From the NCBI RefSeq assembly GCF_001659605.2, contig NC_035169.2, positions 19,344,263-19,408,262 of the forward strand: 64,000 nucleotides of DNA, in the 5' to 3' direction. Below the pieces are notes generated by a model, which searched no databases, had not been told where the DNA came from, and was given only the letters and a program-made list of their open reading frames with translations. Position 1 is the stretch's first letter. Each line of letters opens with the position of its first letter. Position numbers and translations under genes: made by a program. Below are positions 1 to 12,910 of the stretch, piece after piece. This stretch comes from Manihot esculenta (lineage: Eukaryota; Streptophyta; Magnoliopsida; Malpighiales; Euphorbiaceae).

Positions 1-708
1 CATAAACCAATATAAACCCAAAAACTCATAAAACCCTACACATGCATTTCTACTTCAAGAAACAACTTAAAACTTGTTAAAAACATGTAGTGAGCTCAAA
101 ATCAGCCCTTACCTCTTGTAGATCGAGAGGAAGACGACCCTAGCTCGGAGATGGGAGAGATTTGAGTTCTTGAACCTCAAAGCTCCAAAACTCGCTTTAA
201 ACTCGAAAATCTTCAAAATAAAGTGAAAACTAGTAAAAATGGTGAAAGATTTGAAGGAAAGGACTCAAAGATGGTGAGGAATGGCGGAAGGGCTCACCTT
301 GGCTGAAAATGGGGAGAAAGCTCGCCCATTTCGGCTAAGGGGCTCTTTTATAGTGGCTGGCCAGGCCACATTCGGGAGCCGAACGTGCCTCCGCATGTAT
401 GCCATGTTCGGCGGCCGAACTTGAGGTTCGGCGGCTGAACTTGGGCTTCCCTCACTTATGCCTTCGGGGGCCTAAGGCTCACCCGAAGTGCATGCATGTT
501 CGGCGGCCGAACTTTGAGTTTCGGCGGCCGAACCTGAGTTTTCCTCCAAGGGTGTTTTCATTCAAAAACTTATTTCCTCTTTACTTAATATCATCAAAAC
601 ATTAAAACATTTCATGAAAACATGGTTTTACCCTTCTAGAGGTCTCCGACATCCGAGATTCCACTGGACGGTAGGAATTCCGATACCGGAGTCTAGCCTG
701 GTATTACA
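1..708 (-). repeat. Partial LTR of a Tekay-like element, truncated by the window edge
   Basis: Read on the minus strand, this begins at 708 with TGTAATACC, the same 5' terminus as every other chromovirus LTR in the window. It continues with the same leader (GACTCCGGTATCGGAATTCC), palindromic GGCGGCCGAA blocks (about 395-535) and a TATA-like CTATAAAAG near 345-353. It abuts pol coding sequence of the plus-strand element to its right, with GAGGT (709-713) as the expected target duplication; the other copy lies off the window. Whether it is a solo LTR or one end of a full element cannot be seen. Confidence 0.85.
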
Positions 709-2880
709 GAGGTAAACCCCAAGAAGATAGAGGCTGTAGCTACCTGGCCCAGACCCACTACAGTGACTGAGATTAAAAGCTTTTTGGGACTGGCAGGTTA
801 CTACAGGAGGTTCGTTCAGGACTTCTCGAAGATAGCTGCTCCTATGACCAAACTGACTCAGAAGAACCAGAAGTTTAACTGGTCAGACCAGTGTGAAGAG
901 AGCTTTGAGGAGCTCAAGAGGAGATTGACATTAGCACCAGTGTTAGCTCTGCCTATTAGTAACGAGAATTTCACAGTGTTCTGTGATGCATCTCGAGTGG
1001 GATTGGGTTGTGTTTTGATGCAGAGTGATAGGGTGATTGCTTATGCTTCTAGACAATTGAAGAAGCACGAGTTGAATTACCCCACCCATGATCTAGAGTT
1101 GGCAGCAGTTATCTTTGCACTCAAGATGTGGAGGCATTACCTCTACGGGGTAAAATGCAAGATCGTCACTGATCACAAGAGTTTACAGTACATCTTGAGC
1201 CAGAGAAAGATGAATTTGAGGCAGAGAAGATGGGTAGAATTGCTCAATGATTATGATTGTAATATCCAGTATCATCCGGGTAAGGCGAATGTTGTGGCAG
1301 ACGCCCTAAGCCGGAAGTCACTAGGCAGTTTATCCCATATAGCAGCAGAGCGGAGACCAGTAGTGATGGAGCTTTATAAGCTCATTGAGGAAGGGTTACA
1401 GCTACAGTTGTCTGGTACGGGTGCATTGATAGCACAAATGAGAGTGACACCTGTGTTTCTAGAGCAGATAGCTCAGAAACAGCATGAGGACCCAGAGTTG
1501 ATGAAAATTGCCAGGACTGTTCAGTCAGGCAACTGTGCAGAGTGCAGATTTGACAGCAAAGGGATCCTTCACTATGGGAGTCGACTTTGTGTACCAGATA
1601 GTAGCAGTCTGAAGGAAGACATTATGAGGGAAGCTCATAATACGAGGTATAGTGTTCACTCAGGAGCCACCAAGATGTATCAAGATCTGAAGAAGGTATA
1701 TTGGTGGCCAGCCATGAAGAAAGAAGTGGCGCAGTTCGTGACAGCCTGTGAGGTTTGTCACAGTGTGAAATTAGAACATCAGAAGCCGGCTGGAATGCTT
1801 AACCCACTGCCGATTCCAGAATGGAAATGGGAGAACATAGCTATGGATTTTGTAGTGGGCTTACCGGCAGCGTCCAACAGAATAGACTCCATATGGGTGA
1901 TTGTGGACAGACTCACGAAATCTGCTCATTTCCTTCCAGTTAGGAGTAACTATTCTGTGGATAAGTTGGCACAGGTATATCTGGATGAGATAGTGAGATT
2001 ACATGGAGTTCCAGTATCTATAGTCTCAGACAGAGAACCTCAGTTCACCTCCAGGTTTTGGCGAAGTCTGCAGAGTGCGATGGGCACAAGGTTGGATTTT
2101 AGCACTGCTTTCCATCCGCAGACTGATGGACAGTCAGAGAGGACCATCCAGACCATTAAGGATATGCTCAGAATGTGTGTGTTAGACTTTGGCAGTTCTT
2201 GGAGGCAGCATCTACCTCTGGTGGAGTTTGCCTACAATAACAGTCATCATGCTAGCATCGGGATGGCTCCTTATGAAGCATTGTATGGGAGGAAGTGCAG
2301 ATCACCTGTTTGCTGGGAAGAGGTAGGAGAAAAAGCTCTTGCAAGGCCAGAGTTAGTAGAGATTACCAGTAGAACAATGCCTATGATCAGAGAGAGGATC
2401 AGAACAGCTCAGAGTAGACAGAAAAGCTATGCGGACGTTCGCAGGAAACTGTTAGAGTTCCAGGAGGGTGATTGGGTATTGCTGAAAGTGTCTCCAATGA
2501 AAGGAGTGGTTCGTTTTGGAAAGAAGGGTAAGCTAGCTCCATGGTATATTAGCCCCTTTGAGATTTTGCAGAGGATCGGCAATGTGTCGTATAAGCTGGA
2601 TTTACCTACTTCTATGGAGAGAATTCACTCGGTATTTCATATTTCTATGTTACGGAAATTTGAGTCAGATCCGGGTCAGGTTATTAGTGAGCCTGATGTG
2701 GAGGTCCTTGGAGATCTCACCTATATAGAGCAGCTAGTGCAGATTCTTGACACACAGATCAGACAGCTAAGGAACAAAGAGATTCCGATGGTGAAAGTCC
2801 TGTGGAACCACCATAATCTAGAAGAGTGTACCTGGGAGACGCGGGAGTCTATGCTCCAGCAGTATCCATATCTGTTTTGA
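709..2880 (+). pseudogene. pol fragment of element A: RT end, RNase H, integrase, chromodomain
   Basis: The reading frame is open from 709 to a TGA at 2878-2880, about 723 codons, but has no start of its own because its 5' part was split off by the LTR at 708. In order it shows the RT thumb ([12 protein letters not shown], about 780), RNase H ([14 protein letters not shown], about 979), the integrase zinc finger (H-x-H then CEVC, about 1635-1760), the integrase core with AMDF (about 1841), SDREPQF (about 2029; relatives have SDRGPQF) and [11 protein letters not shown] (about 2110), and a C-terminal chromodomain-like tail ([16 protein letters not shown], about 2788-2850). It acted in reverse transcription and chromosomal insertion. 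It is intact over its length, so the loss is 5' only. Confidence 0.85.
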
Positions 2881-2945
2881 GGTTAGTTTCCTCCTTTTTA
2901 TATGTTTATTGTTTGTTTTAGGAACATTCAGGGACGAATGTTCTT

Positions 2946-2959
2946 AAGGGGGGGGAGAA
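2946..2959 (+). other. Polypurine tract of element A
   Basis: An AAGGGGGGGGGAGAA-type purine run directly precedes the 3' LTR. It primes plus-strand DNA synthesis in LTR elements. It follows the inverted pair CATTCAGGGACGAATG (about 2925-2940), a motif also found before the polypurine tracts of the sister elements. Confidence 0.8.
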
Positions 2960-3226
2960 TGTAATACCCGGCTAGAGTCCGGCATCGGAATTCCTATCGT
3001 CCGGTGGAATCCAGGATGTCAGAATTCTCTAGAAGGGTAAGAGTTATGTTTTTCTAAAGTAATGTAGTATGTTTTACTGTTTTTAAGCTAAAATGGAAAG
3101 AGGTTTTGCAAGAAAAGAACCAAGGCAGAAAAGCCAGGTTCAGCCGCCGAAGGTGACATTCGGCCGCCGAACTTGCATGGCTTTCGGTTTCATGATAGGC
3201 CGCCGAAGGTGGTCTGGCCAGCCACC

Positions 3227-3234
3227 TATAAAAG
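3227..3234 (+). promoter_or_regulatory. LTR TATA box (element A)
   Basis: TATAAAAG follows the conserved CTGGCCAGCCACC block shared with the other LTRs. It marks the probable U3/R transcription start region of the retrotransposon. Confidence 0.6.
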
Positions 3235-4417
3235 GCCCTCAGTCGGTTGAATGGATAAGAATGGGTTTATCTTTTCACTTTCTGAGGTGAGACTCTGTCT
3301 TCCTTAAGGTTTCTTCATATTTTCATTACATCTTGCAAAGATTTGATTGATTTTTATGTTATTTTGAAGGTTTTGAGCTAAAAACACAAAGTTGTGAAGT
3401 TTGGAGAGTTTGAAGGAGAGTTGCTCCAAAACTCCACGTTAGGATTGTTCATCTTCTTGGTTTCAAGAGGTAAGTGAAGATCCTGAGCTTGTTTTCATGA
3501 TTTATGGAAGATTTTTGAGGTTTTGGGGGGAGAGTTGCATGCTTAGGGTAAAAGAGAGTTTCTTTTGATATTTTTGTGAGCAAAGCTTGTATATGTGTTA
3601 TATGTTTTGTGTTGTTGGGGTTTTAAGGTGGTTTCTGACCCCTTTGAGCATATACTTGGGTGTATGCATGTTGAGGAGTTGAGGTGTTGAGTTGGAGGAA
3701 GATTGGTGCGTTTTGGCGTGAGGCAGAGCAAGGTTCTGCCTTGCTAATGAACCCAGCTTCGGCCGTCGAAGAATGGTTCGGCCGCCGAATGTGCTGAGGA
3801 GGTGGCTTCGGTTGCCTAAGCTTGCCCCCGAGCCTTTGGACTTTCGGCTCTGGAGGGGAGTTTCGGCCGCCGAAGATGCCCCCGAAGGTTAGAGTCTTTC
3901 ATCTCTGGAGTGCCTTTCAGCCCCCGAAACTTGCCCCTGAAAGGGTTCGGCTGCCGAAAGTTGAGATTCGGCCGCCGAAGGTGCATGAGTTTAGGCTCTG
4001 GAGAGGACTTTCGACCGCCGAACTTGCCGTCGAAAGTGTCATGTCCAGCCTTCCTTTGCATACTTTGCATGGATGTTTGAGTGAGTTTAAGGGGATTCTT
4101 GGGGAGTTTAATAGAGTTGTTCATAAGCTAGTTTGGTCCCTCATTTGAGTCCATCTGTGTAGGCACAGACCAGAGGAACCAGAGAGAGCAGCAATGAGTA
4201 CTGCTCCAGCGTGTACAGGTCAGTCCAGATAGTCAGAGGTGAGTGGAACTAACCTTAATACTCGTTTTTATTGAGACATCGAATGCTTTTAGCATATTGC
4301 ATGCACCATGATTATGCAATAGAGTGATTGCATTAGAATTCACAAAGATGTTGCATTGCATACTTATTTGTTAATGTGGGTGAATGTTGAATGATCCAAT
4401 AGTTTCAGACAGGAAGT

Positions 4418-4557
4418 CCAGGACCCCATTCTACGGCCTGGCAGGTATAGTAAAGACCAGGTGCCCAGTCTACGCCCTGGCAAATGGTAAGTACAGGTGT
4501 TATATACACGTATACATATACAGTACAGGAAGACCAGGACCCCAGTCTACGGCCTGG
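4418..4557 (+). repeat. Three-copy hairpin array in LTR of element A
   Basis: Three units, each with a 5' arm CCAGG, a loop ending in CTACG and a 3' arm CCTGG: 4418-4441, 4457-4480 and 4534-4557. The same layout recurs at the same relative place in the other LTR subfamilies, with different but still pairing arms. Confidence 0.6.
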
Positions 4558-5169
4558 CACGGAACAGTTACTGGGACTATGTGGTGACAGGTTTATCCTT
4601 GATGTGGCTTGTCTGTGATATGATGCATTCCATAAGATCATGTGGTAATGACTTGTTTTACTATTCTACTCACTGGGCTATAGAGCTCATCCCACTCCCT
4701 TAACCCCAGTCTTGCAGGTTCAGTGTACAGTGTACAGGGGAAGTCCAGCAGAGTACAGGAAGAGAGAAGAGTTTTGTAATCGATTATTGTGGACATGTAA
4801 CAGTAAAGAGATGTAACGGTTGTGTATAAAGTTTGAATTGTGCTTGACTTAGTTCTTTTTGTGTTTGTAAATCTTTTGTATACATGGTCTGTTTATATAA
4901 CTATTTTACAGAGTATGTGAAAAACCAGGCTTAACAGGTATGAGTTAACCCATCTAGAGCAAGCTCTAGTCAGGAGTACAGAGTACAGAGATAGTGCATG
5001 CACAGGTTAAGTCTTGGTCCAAAGAAAAGTTTTAGTTTCACAGAAAATGTATGACCATGTATGAGATTTTACAGGTACTCAGAGAGTATAGCAGGCTTGC
5101 TACGGGTTCTGAGGCCTTAAGCTGATCTGAATCCTAGCACCAGTGACGGTCCATTTTGGGGTCGTTACA

Positions 5170-6105
5170 ATCTATTTCACTTTTGATCTATCCCCCTTTC
5201 ATCCATACCAGTGTTTCCCACGAGTCTCTCAAAACTTTTTCTTTTGCACTAACAACGCGGCCCAACATACCAAGAATTATAGAAGCAATAACTTACTCAC
5301 TGGGTACACACCACGATCAAGTAATTTATAAAAGAATATCATGACAGTTGATAACCACTTTACTCATTTCTCACAATCACCACATTTGTTATTATCATCA
5401 TTTTTTTCCACTTACGCACGGAGGGACAATACTCCATCAAATGCTACTCTTTGTGGAGTTTACTCTTGCACCACCTCGTGCTGGATAGCCACTAGTTCCC
5501 TCTTCACTACTCTTGATTACCTTTCCTTTATCAAGGAACAATTATTGGTCGAAATATAGATAACTTGTGTCGTTCTGGGAGACCCCCATCTATTGACGTC
5601 TCAGGTTCACAAAAAATAGAAATTGCGAAGTACATCTTGCCTTTCGATGTCTTCGATTAAGCGGGTTTGTCAAATGGACATGCTCACATTAATCCCTGCA
5701 CTCAAGCTGTCTGTTTTATCTCTGTTTCCTCATATCACCCACTTCAATTTTAGTTGTGAGTCTAACAATTGTGTAAATAGTCCACACATCTTGTATATGT
5801 GCCCGCTTTGTAGTATCAACTCCAATATACTTGATACTGGGCAACGATATGTTGTTCTATACCAGCTTTGATTCTCATTTCTCCTCTTAGAGTTCTCAAG
5901 AAGACTTTAAAGGTCTCCTCCTCCATCCCATGTCCCTTATTGGATACAACGCTCCCAGAATATTTCCCTCATGCTCGATCCCTTCATGCGAACAATACCT
6001 TAGGCGGGAAGAAACAAGAAAGCACAAACAACCTAGAGTTGACAACTCTGTGATTTATACCTTATGTTCCCTCCTCCCTTATTCACCAGGTCCTTCAAGA
6101 CCTTC
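5170..6105. other. Unassigned spacer between elements A and B
   Basis: About 0.94 kb with no recognisable coding domain, LTR terminus or RNA gene. Short open frames on the plus strand show no family motif. It may be a remnant of the DNA that received both elements, possibly another old retroelement. Confidence 0.4.
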
Positions 6106-8414
6106 TGTAACGACCCGGAAAATGGACCGCTACCGGCGCTAGGATCCAGGTCGGCTTAAGGCCGCCGGCACCCGTAGCAAGCCTGACATAAAACCTGTAA
6201 ACCTGATTAATCCCATATATGATCAAGAATATACATAAAAATTAAAACTTTTCTTTCATACATTCTATCATACACCAAACTCAACCTGTGCATGCACTGA
6301 ACATAGTCATAATCATAAGCATTGACCCCTCTGTGGGATCTCACTAATGCCCCAATGGGCGGGGTAATATATGTTGAGTTGGTTTACATAAACATCTAAG
6401 ATCATGTATAAAAAGGGATACCTTACACATTGGGTCAAGCACAATCTCTAATCCTCAATATCCTTACATACATTACTATTCATAACTTTACATCATTTTA
6501 CAATTTATCATGTCCACACTTTATCTATTACATACACATGACTTCATTACTCTTGCGGACCTCCTGGTCTACCCTGTACCTGCAAACCTGGGGAATTTGG
6601 GAGAGGGGTGAGCTACTAGAGCCCAGTGAGCAGAATAATAAAACATTTAAAACATATGATAATATGGAATGCATCACATCACAGCTAATCACATCAAGGA
6701 TGAATTTGTCACCAATAGTCCTCTACATAGTCCAACTGTGCCAGAACGTAGAATGGGTCCTGGTCTTTCTCTTACATGGCATAACATAACATTCCAATGT
6801 GCCAGAACGTAGAACGGGTCCTGGTCTTTCTCTTACATAGTGCCAGCGAACGTAGAATGGGTCCCACTGGTCTTACATTCCGTACCGTACATATCGCATC
6901 GTCACATCATAGATCGAGGGCTATGGATCATCCAACATTCATCCATAATAACAACAGTAGAGTATGCAATGCAACATATTCGTGAATTCTAATGCAACAC
7001 CCTAGTATATCTCATGGCATTAATGATGCGTGAATCATGCTAAAATGTCCATTTATTTGCTTTAAAAATGTAATGAGTTATTCCACTCACCTCTGGATAG
7101 CTCTGACCAGACACTGGAGTAGCTGACTCACTGCTGGAGTCATCGGTTCCTCGGGTCTGAACCTACACAGGTGGACTCAAATGAGGGACCAAACAACTAG
7201 AACATAACTCTAAAAACATCCCCCAAAAACCCCCCTAAAACACCTCAAAATAGTCATGCCAAAACATGCAAAGGAAGGCTGAACAGGGCACTTTCGGCGG
7301 CAGGTTCGGCGGCCGAAAGTCCCTCCAGAGCCGAAAGTCAGGCAGGTTCGGCGGCACCTTCGGCGGCCGAAACTCCCAGACAGAGACGAAACTCATGCAT
7401 GTTCAGCGGCACTTTCGACGGCCGAAACTGCCCTCCAGAGACGAAAGTCCTCTTTCTGGGGCAGGCTTCGGCAACCGAAAGGCTTGCCTCCCAGGCAGGT
7501 TCGGCGGCCGAAAGTCCTTCGGCTGCCGAACCTGGTTTCTGCCAAAGGGCAGAAACTTGGTTCCTCATGCACATTTGCCTCTCAAAACCATCCAAACATG
7601 CATTTCTCCTAATCTACAACATACATACTCAAGCATACAAGTTCCTAGGGGCATCAAACTATCTTAAACCCCATCTACAACACATCAAGCATCCACATTG
7701 TCCAAAAACATAACATAAACCCATAAACCTAACCATGAGCTAAACATGCATTCTACCCCATAGATCTACTTAAAACTTACTTAAAACATGCCATAACCTC
7801 AAGATCGGCCCTTACCTCTTGAAGATCGAGAGGAGAACGACCCTAGCTCGGAAAAATGGGAGAGAGAGAGTTCCTTGAACCTCCAAGCTCCAAAACTTGC
7901 TCAAATGCTCAAAATCTTCAAAACAAGGGTAAAACTAATGAAAATCGAGAAAGATTTGAAGGAAAGAACTCAAAACCGGTGAGGGATGGCGGAGAGTTCA
8001 CCTTGGCCGAAAATGAGGAGAAAAGCTCGCCCATTTTCGGCTAAGGGACCCCTTTATAGGTGGCTGGCCAGGCCACGTTCGGGAGCCGAAAGTGCCTCTG
8101 CATGCATGCCATGTTCGGCGGCCGAACATAAGGTTCGGCGGCCGAACCTGGTTTCCCTCACTTATGCTTTTGGGGGCCTAAGGCACACCCGAAACACATG
8201 CATGTTCGGCGGCCGAACTTGAGGTTCGGCCGCCGAACCTGAGTTTTCCTCCAAGGTTGTTTTCTTGCAAGAACTCATTTCCTTTTTACTTAAAATCATG
8301 AAATACATTAAAACATTTTATGAAAACATGTTTCTACCCTACTAGAGGCTTTCGACATCCGAGATTCCACCGGAGGGTAGGAATTCCGATACCGGAGTCT
8401 AGCCGGGTATTACA
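6106..8414 (-). repeat. 3' LTR of element B
   Basis: 2309 bp, TGTAACGACC...GGTATTACA as read on the plus strand. It is very close to the 5' LTR by eye. It carries palindrome clusters at about 7300-7530 and 8095-8240 and the hairpin array at about 6740-6875. It contains one extra palindrome block (about 7500-7530) relative to the 5' LTR. Confidence 0.9.
8052..8058 (-). promoter_or_regulatory. LTR TATA box (element B, 3' LTR)
   Basis: Minus-strand TATAAAG directly follows the conserved GGCCAGCCACC block, the same placement as in the other LTRs. Confidence 0.55.
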
Positions 8415-8427
8415 TTCTCCCCCCTTA
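8415..8427 (-). other. Polypurine tract of element B
   Basis: On the minus strand, TTAAGGGGGGAGAA lies directly inside the 3' LTR boundary and downstream of the pol stop. Confidence 0.8.
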
Positions 8428-8519
8428 AGAACATTCATCCCCGAATGTTCACCAACTAACACTTAGCATGGCATAAACAAAACATACATACAAGCACAAG
8501 AACTCACAAGGAACTAACC

Positions 8520-11500
8520 TTAGAAAAGATAAGGGTATTGCTAGAGCATGGACTCCCGTGTCTCCCAAGTGCATTCTTCCAAATTGTGGTGGTTCCACAG
8601 GACTTTCACCATTGGGATTTCCTTGTTTCTCAGCTTCCTGATCTGGGTGTCTATGATCCGTACTGGCTGCTCAACATAAGTGAGATCCTCTTGGATCTCC
8701 ATATCAGGCTCACTAAGAACCTTGCCCGGATCTGACACAAACTTCCTCAACATGGAAACATGGAAAACCGAATGGATTCTCTCCATAGAAGCAGGTAAAT
8801 CCAGCTTGTACGACACATTCCCAATCTTTTGCAAGATTTCAAAGGGTCTGATGTATCGTGGGGCTAGTTTACCTTTCTTCCCAAAGCGAACCACTCCTTT
8901 CATAGGAGACACCTTGAGCAATACCAGATCCCCCTCCTGAAACTCTACCTGTCTTCTGCGGATGTCTGCATAACTCTTCTGTCTGCTTGCAGCAGTCTTG
9001 ATCCTTTCTCTGATTATGGGTACTACCCTGCTGGTAATCTCTACTAGCTAAGGCCCTGCCAAGGCCTTTTCTCCAACTTCTTCCCAGCAAACAGGTGATC
9101 TGCACTTCCTCCCATACAAAGCTTCATATGGGGCCATCCCGATGCTAGCATGATGGCTGTTATTGTAGGCAAACTCCACCAAAGGTAGATGCTGCCTCCA
9201 AGAACCGCCAAAGTCCAGCACACACATTTCTGAGCATATCCTCTATTGTCTGGATGGTCCTTTCTGATTGTCCGTCCGTCTGTGGATGGAAAGCAGTGCT
9301 AAAATCCAACCTGGTACCCATGGCGTTCTGCAGACTCCGCCAAAATCTGGAGGTGAACTGGGGCCCTCTATCGGACACTATCGAAATAGGAACCCCATGC
9401 AGTCTGATGATCTCATCGACATACACCTGTGCTAACTTGTCCACAGAATAGCCACTCCTGACAGGGATGAAGTGAGCAGATTTGGTGAGTCTGTCCACAA
9501 TCACCCATATCAAGTCCAATCTGTTGGACGCCGCCGGTAACCCCACTACGAAGTCCATAGCTATATTCTCCCATTTCCACTCTAGAATAGGTAGCGGGTT
9601 AAGCATTCCAGCCGGCTTCTGATGTTCCAGCTTCACCCTCTGACACACTTCGCAGGCTGACACAAACTGTGCCACTTCTTTCTTCATAGCTGGCCACCAA
9701 TAAACCTTCTTCAGGTCTTGATACATCTTGGTGGCTCCGGGGTGAACGCTGTATCTTGCATTATGAGCCTCTCTCATAATGTCTCCTTTTAGCCCTATGT
9801 CATCTGGTAGACATAGTCTGCTCCCATAGCGGAGGATCCCTTTGCTGTCGAATTTGAACTCACTATCTTTGCCTGACTGAACAGTCCTGGCAATCTTCAC
9901 TAACTCTGGGTCCTCATGCTGTTTCTGAGCCACCTGCTCCAGAAACACGGGTGCCACTCTCATCTGGGCTACCAAAGCACCTGTACCAGACAACTCCAAC
10001 TGTAGACCTTCCTCAATGAGCTTGTAAAACTCCTTCACCACTGGCCTCCTCTCTGCCGATATGTGGGATAAACTGCCGAGTGATTTCCGGCTTAAGGCGT
10101 CTGCCACAACATTCGCCTTACTCGGATGGTACTGAATCTTGCAATCATAGTCACTCAGCAGCTCCACCCATCTTCTTTGTCTCAAGTTCAAATCTCTTTG
10201 ACTCAGGATGTACTGTAGGCTCTTATGATCGGTGAAGATCTCACATTTAACCCCATAGAGGTAGTGCCTCCACATCTTGAGTGCAAAGATTACTGCTGCC
10301 ATCTCCAGGTCATGTGTGGGGTAATTCAACTCATGCTTCTTCAGCTGCCTAGAAGCATAAGCAATCACCCTTTCATTCTGCATTAACACACAACCCAAAC
10401 CCACTCGGGATGCATCACAGAAAACTGTGAAATCCTCATTGCTAGCTGGCAAAGCTACACTGGTGCTGACGTTAACCTCTTCTTAAGCTCTTCAAAACTC
10501 TCTTCGCACTGGTCAGTCCACACAAACTTCTGATTCTTCCTGGTTAGTCTGGTCAGAGGAGCTGCAATCTTTGAGAAGTCCTGAACAAACCTCCTGTAGT
10601 AACTTGCCAAACCCAAGAAACTTCTAATCTCTGTCACTGAAGTGGGTCTAGGCCAGTTAGCCACAGCTTCTATCTTCTTGGGGTCCACCTCTATCCCATT
10701 TCCTGACACTACATGCCCCAAGAATGAAATGCTCCTCAGCCAGAACTCACACTTAGAGAACTTGGCATACAAGCCATGTTCTCTCAAGGTCTGCAGAACT
10801 AACCTCAGATGATGGGCATGCTCCTCTGCATTCCTGGAATACACTAAGATATCATCTATGAAGACAATAACAAAGTGATCCAGGTATTGGCTAAACACTC
10901 TGTTCATGAGATCCATGAATGCTGCAGGGGCGTTGGTTAACCCGAACGGCATTACAAGGAACTCAAAATGCCCATATCTGGTCCTAAAAGCCGTCTTTGG
11001 CATATCTTCTTCTCTTATCCTCAGCTGATGGTACCCAGATCTCAGATCTATTTTGGAGAAACAACCCGCTCCTGCTAGTTGGTCGAATAGATCATCGATC
11101 CTTGACAGAGGGTACCTATTCTTGGTAGTGACTTTGTTCAACTGCCTGTAGTCAATACAAAGTCTAAGGGATCCATCCTTCTTCCTCACAAACAAGACTG
11201 GAGCACCCCAAGGTGAGGTACTCTGTCGGATGAAGCCCTTTTCTACCAGCTCTTGCAACTGTTCTTTCAATTCCTTCAACTCGGCTGGGGCCATCCTGTA
11301 GGGAGGGATAGAGATCGGTCTAGTTCCAGGCATCAACTCTATCTCGAACTCTATCTCCCTAGCAGGTGGTAAACCTAGAAGCTTGTCTGGAAAAACATCC
11401 TGAAATTCTCTGACAACTGGCACCGAGGCTGGCTCCCTGACCTGACTATCTAGCTCTCTCACATGAGCCAAATACCCCTGACATCCCTTCCTAAGCAACC

Positions 11501-12910
11501 TACGAGCCTGAAGAGCTGATATTAGACCTCTAGGTGTACCCCTCTTGTCTCCTCTGAAGACGACCTCTGACCCGTTCTGATCTCTGAACCTGACTACCTT
11601 GTCTCTGCAGTCCAAGGTAGCACCATGGGTAGATAGCCAATCCATCCCTAGAATGACGTCAAAGTCTGTCAAATCTAGAACCACAAGGTCGGCGGAGAGG
11701 CATCTTCCCTCAACAAAAACTGGACTGTACTGGCAGACTGACTCTGCCACTGACGGGTCACACTTGGGTCCACTGACCCATAGGGGACACTCTAACCCAG
11801 AGACTATCAAACCCAACCTCTCAATGGCTCTCGGAGCAATAAAAGAATGAGATGCACCCGGGTCCATTAATGCATACACATCAGAACACCCAATGACGAG
11901 ATTACCTGACACCACGGTGTTGGATGTGTTAGCCTCCTGCTGAGTCATGGTGAAGATCCTGGCTGGAGCTGATGGACCTTCACCTCGGGAACCAGAAGAA
12001 GAGGCTGCCCCTCTCCCTCTACCTCTGCCACTGCCCTGAGTTGTGGCTGGAGCTGCTGGCTGTGCCACACTACCAGAAGCTGTCTGCTGGGGCTGGCCCA
12101 TAAAAGGTGCTCTAGGACACTCCCGAGCCATGCGTCCCTCCTATCCACATCTGAAACATGCATTAGTCCCAGCCCGACACACTCCCTTGTGTGGCCTCCC
12201 ATACCTTAGGCATTCTGTACCATCTGAGCCTGAGCTCGAGCCACCGCCTAATCCCAGACCGGACTTCAACTTACTCCAGAACTTGTTCTTCTTCGGCTTC
12301 TTGGTGGTGTTACTCCACCTCTTGCTACCTGAGCTCTGAGAAGAGAGACCTGACCCTCCTCTGCCTGGGGTCTTAACCCCTGAAGACTGAGTCACTAACT
12401 GCTTCACTGACCCCTCAACTATAGCACTAGCCTCCATCCTTCGCGCCATATCCACCACAGTGTGGAAACTTTCCCTCTCAACTGACTGAATCAAGGAGGA
12501 GTACCTAGAATGCAGTTTCATAACATATCTCTTGGCTTTCTTCAAGTCTATATCTAGAGCTTGCCCCGAAAAAGGCAATAGCTCCAAGAATTTATCCGTG
12601 TACTCCTCTACACTTATGTGTTCTGTCTGCCTCAGCTGCTCAAACTCAATCATCTTCAGTTCTCTAGAACTGTCTGGAAAAGCCCATCCAGCAAATTCAT
12701 TCACAAATTCCTCCCATGTCATGCTGTCTAGTCTCGGGTCCACATAACACTTGAACCATTCCCGTGCCTTTTTGCACTTTAAGGTGAACCCTGCCATCTG
12801 AATGGCCCTGCTGTCATCTGCCCCTAGCTCATCAGTTATTGTCTTCACTACTCTCAGGTACTCAAAGGGATCATCCCCTGACTTGTATTTGGGAGCATCC
12901 AGCTTAAGTT
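8520..12910 (-). pseudogene. gag 3' part plus pol of element B, broken
   Basis: Read from 12910 leftwards: the gag capsid-like region (12900-12450), zinc knuckles, a protease with MDPGASHSF (near 11870), RT with FIDDILVYS (near 10860), RNase H (near 10420), integrase with its zinc finger and DDE core (about 9760-9240), and the chromodomain tail ending at 8520-8522. Breaks: TAG at 12143-12141 inside the second zinc knuckle, with the knuckle His also changed to Arg; a one-base deletion near 10456 just before RNase H; a one-base insertion near 9230 in the integrase that returns to the first frame; TAG near 9051-9049; and TAG at 8543-8541 near the end. It is clearly non-functional. Confidence 0.85.

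Larger units (their letters stand above)
709..5169 (+). mobile_element. Ty3/gypsy chromovirus A (Tekay/Del-like), 3' part only
   Basis: This is the 3' half of an element: pol from the end of reverse transcriptase onward, a polypurine tract, then a complete 3' LTR. The 5' part is off the window or displaced by the LTR inserted at 708. The pol end carries the chromodomain-type tail typical of Tekay/Del chromoviruses. The LTR end is followed by ATCTA at 5170-5174, whose partner cannot be checked. Assignment to Tekay rests on polyprotein motifs and the LTR length (2.2 kb). Confidence 0.85.
2960..5169 (+). repeat. 3' LTR of element A
   Basis: It runs from TGTAATACCCGG to GGGTCGTTACA, 2210 bp. It holds a GC-rich palindrome cluster before the TATA box (about 3140-3215), a second cluster (about 3765-4035) and a three-hairpin array (4418-4557). 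It is closest in sequence to the solo LTR at 12911-15153 (both open with CTAGAGTCCGGCATCG), so these two form a subfamily distinct from elements B and C. Small open frames inside it are not convincing genes. Confidence 0.9.

Noticed and set aside
3816..4148. Overlapping open frames on both strands within the LTRs (also at 7266-7713, 13452-14083, 43416-44304, 44465-45082, 52074-52691 and 60921-61445)
   Set aside because: They arise from the GC-rich palindromes TTCGGCNGCCGAA, which lack stops in several frames. They recur in every LTR copy, have low-complexity peptides and no domain, so they are not genes.
5143..6142. Run of short plus-strand open frames between elements A and B
   Set aside because: No motif, no shared frame and no start context. 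They are typical chance frames.
6430..6985. Frames of 119 and 62 codons repeated at 16341-16896
   Set aside because: They lie antisense within the LTRs of element B and cross the hairpin array. They repeat only because the LTR does.
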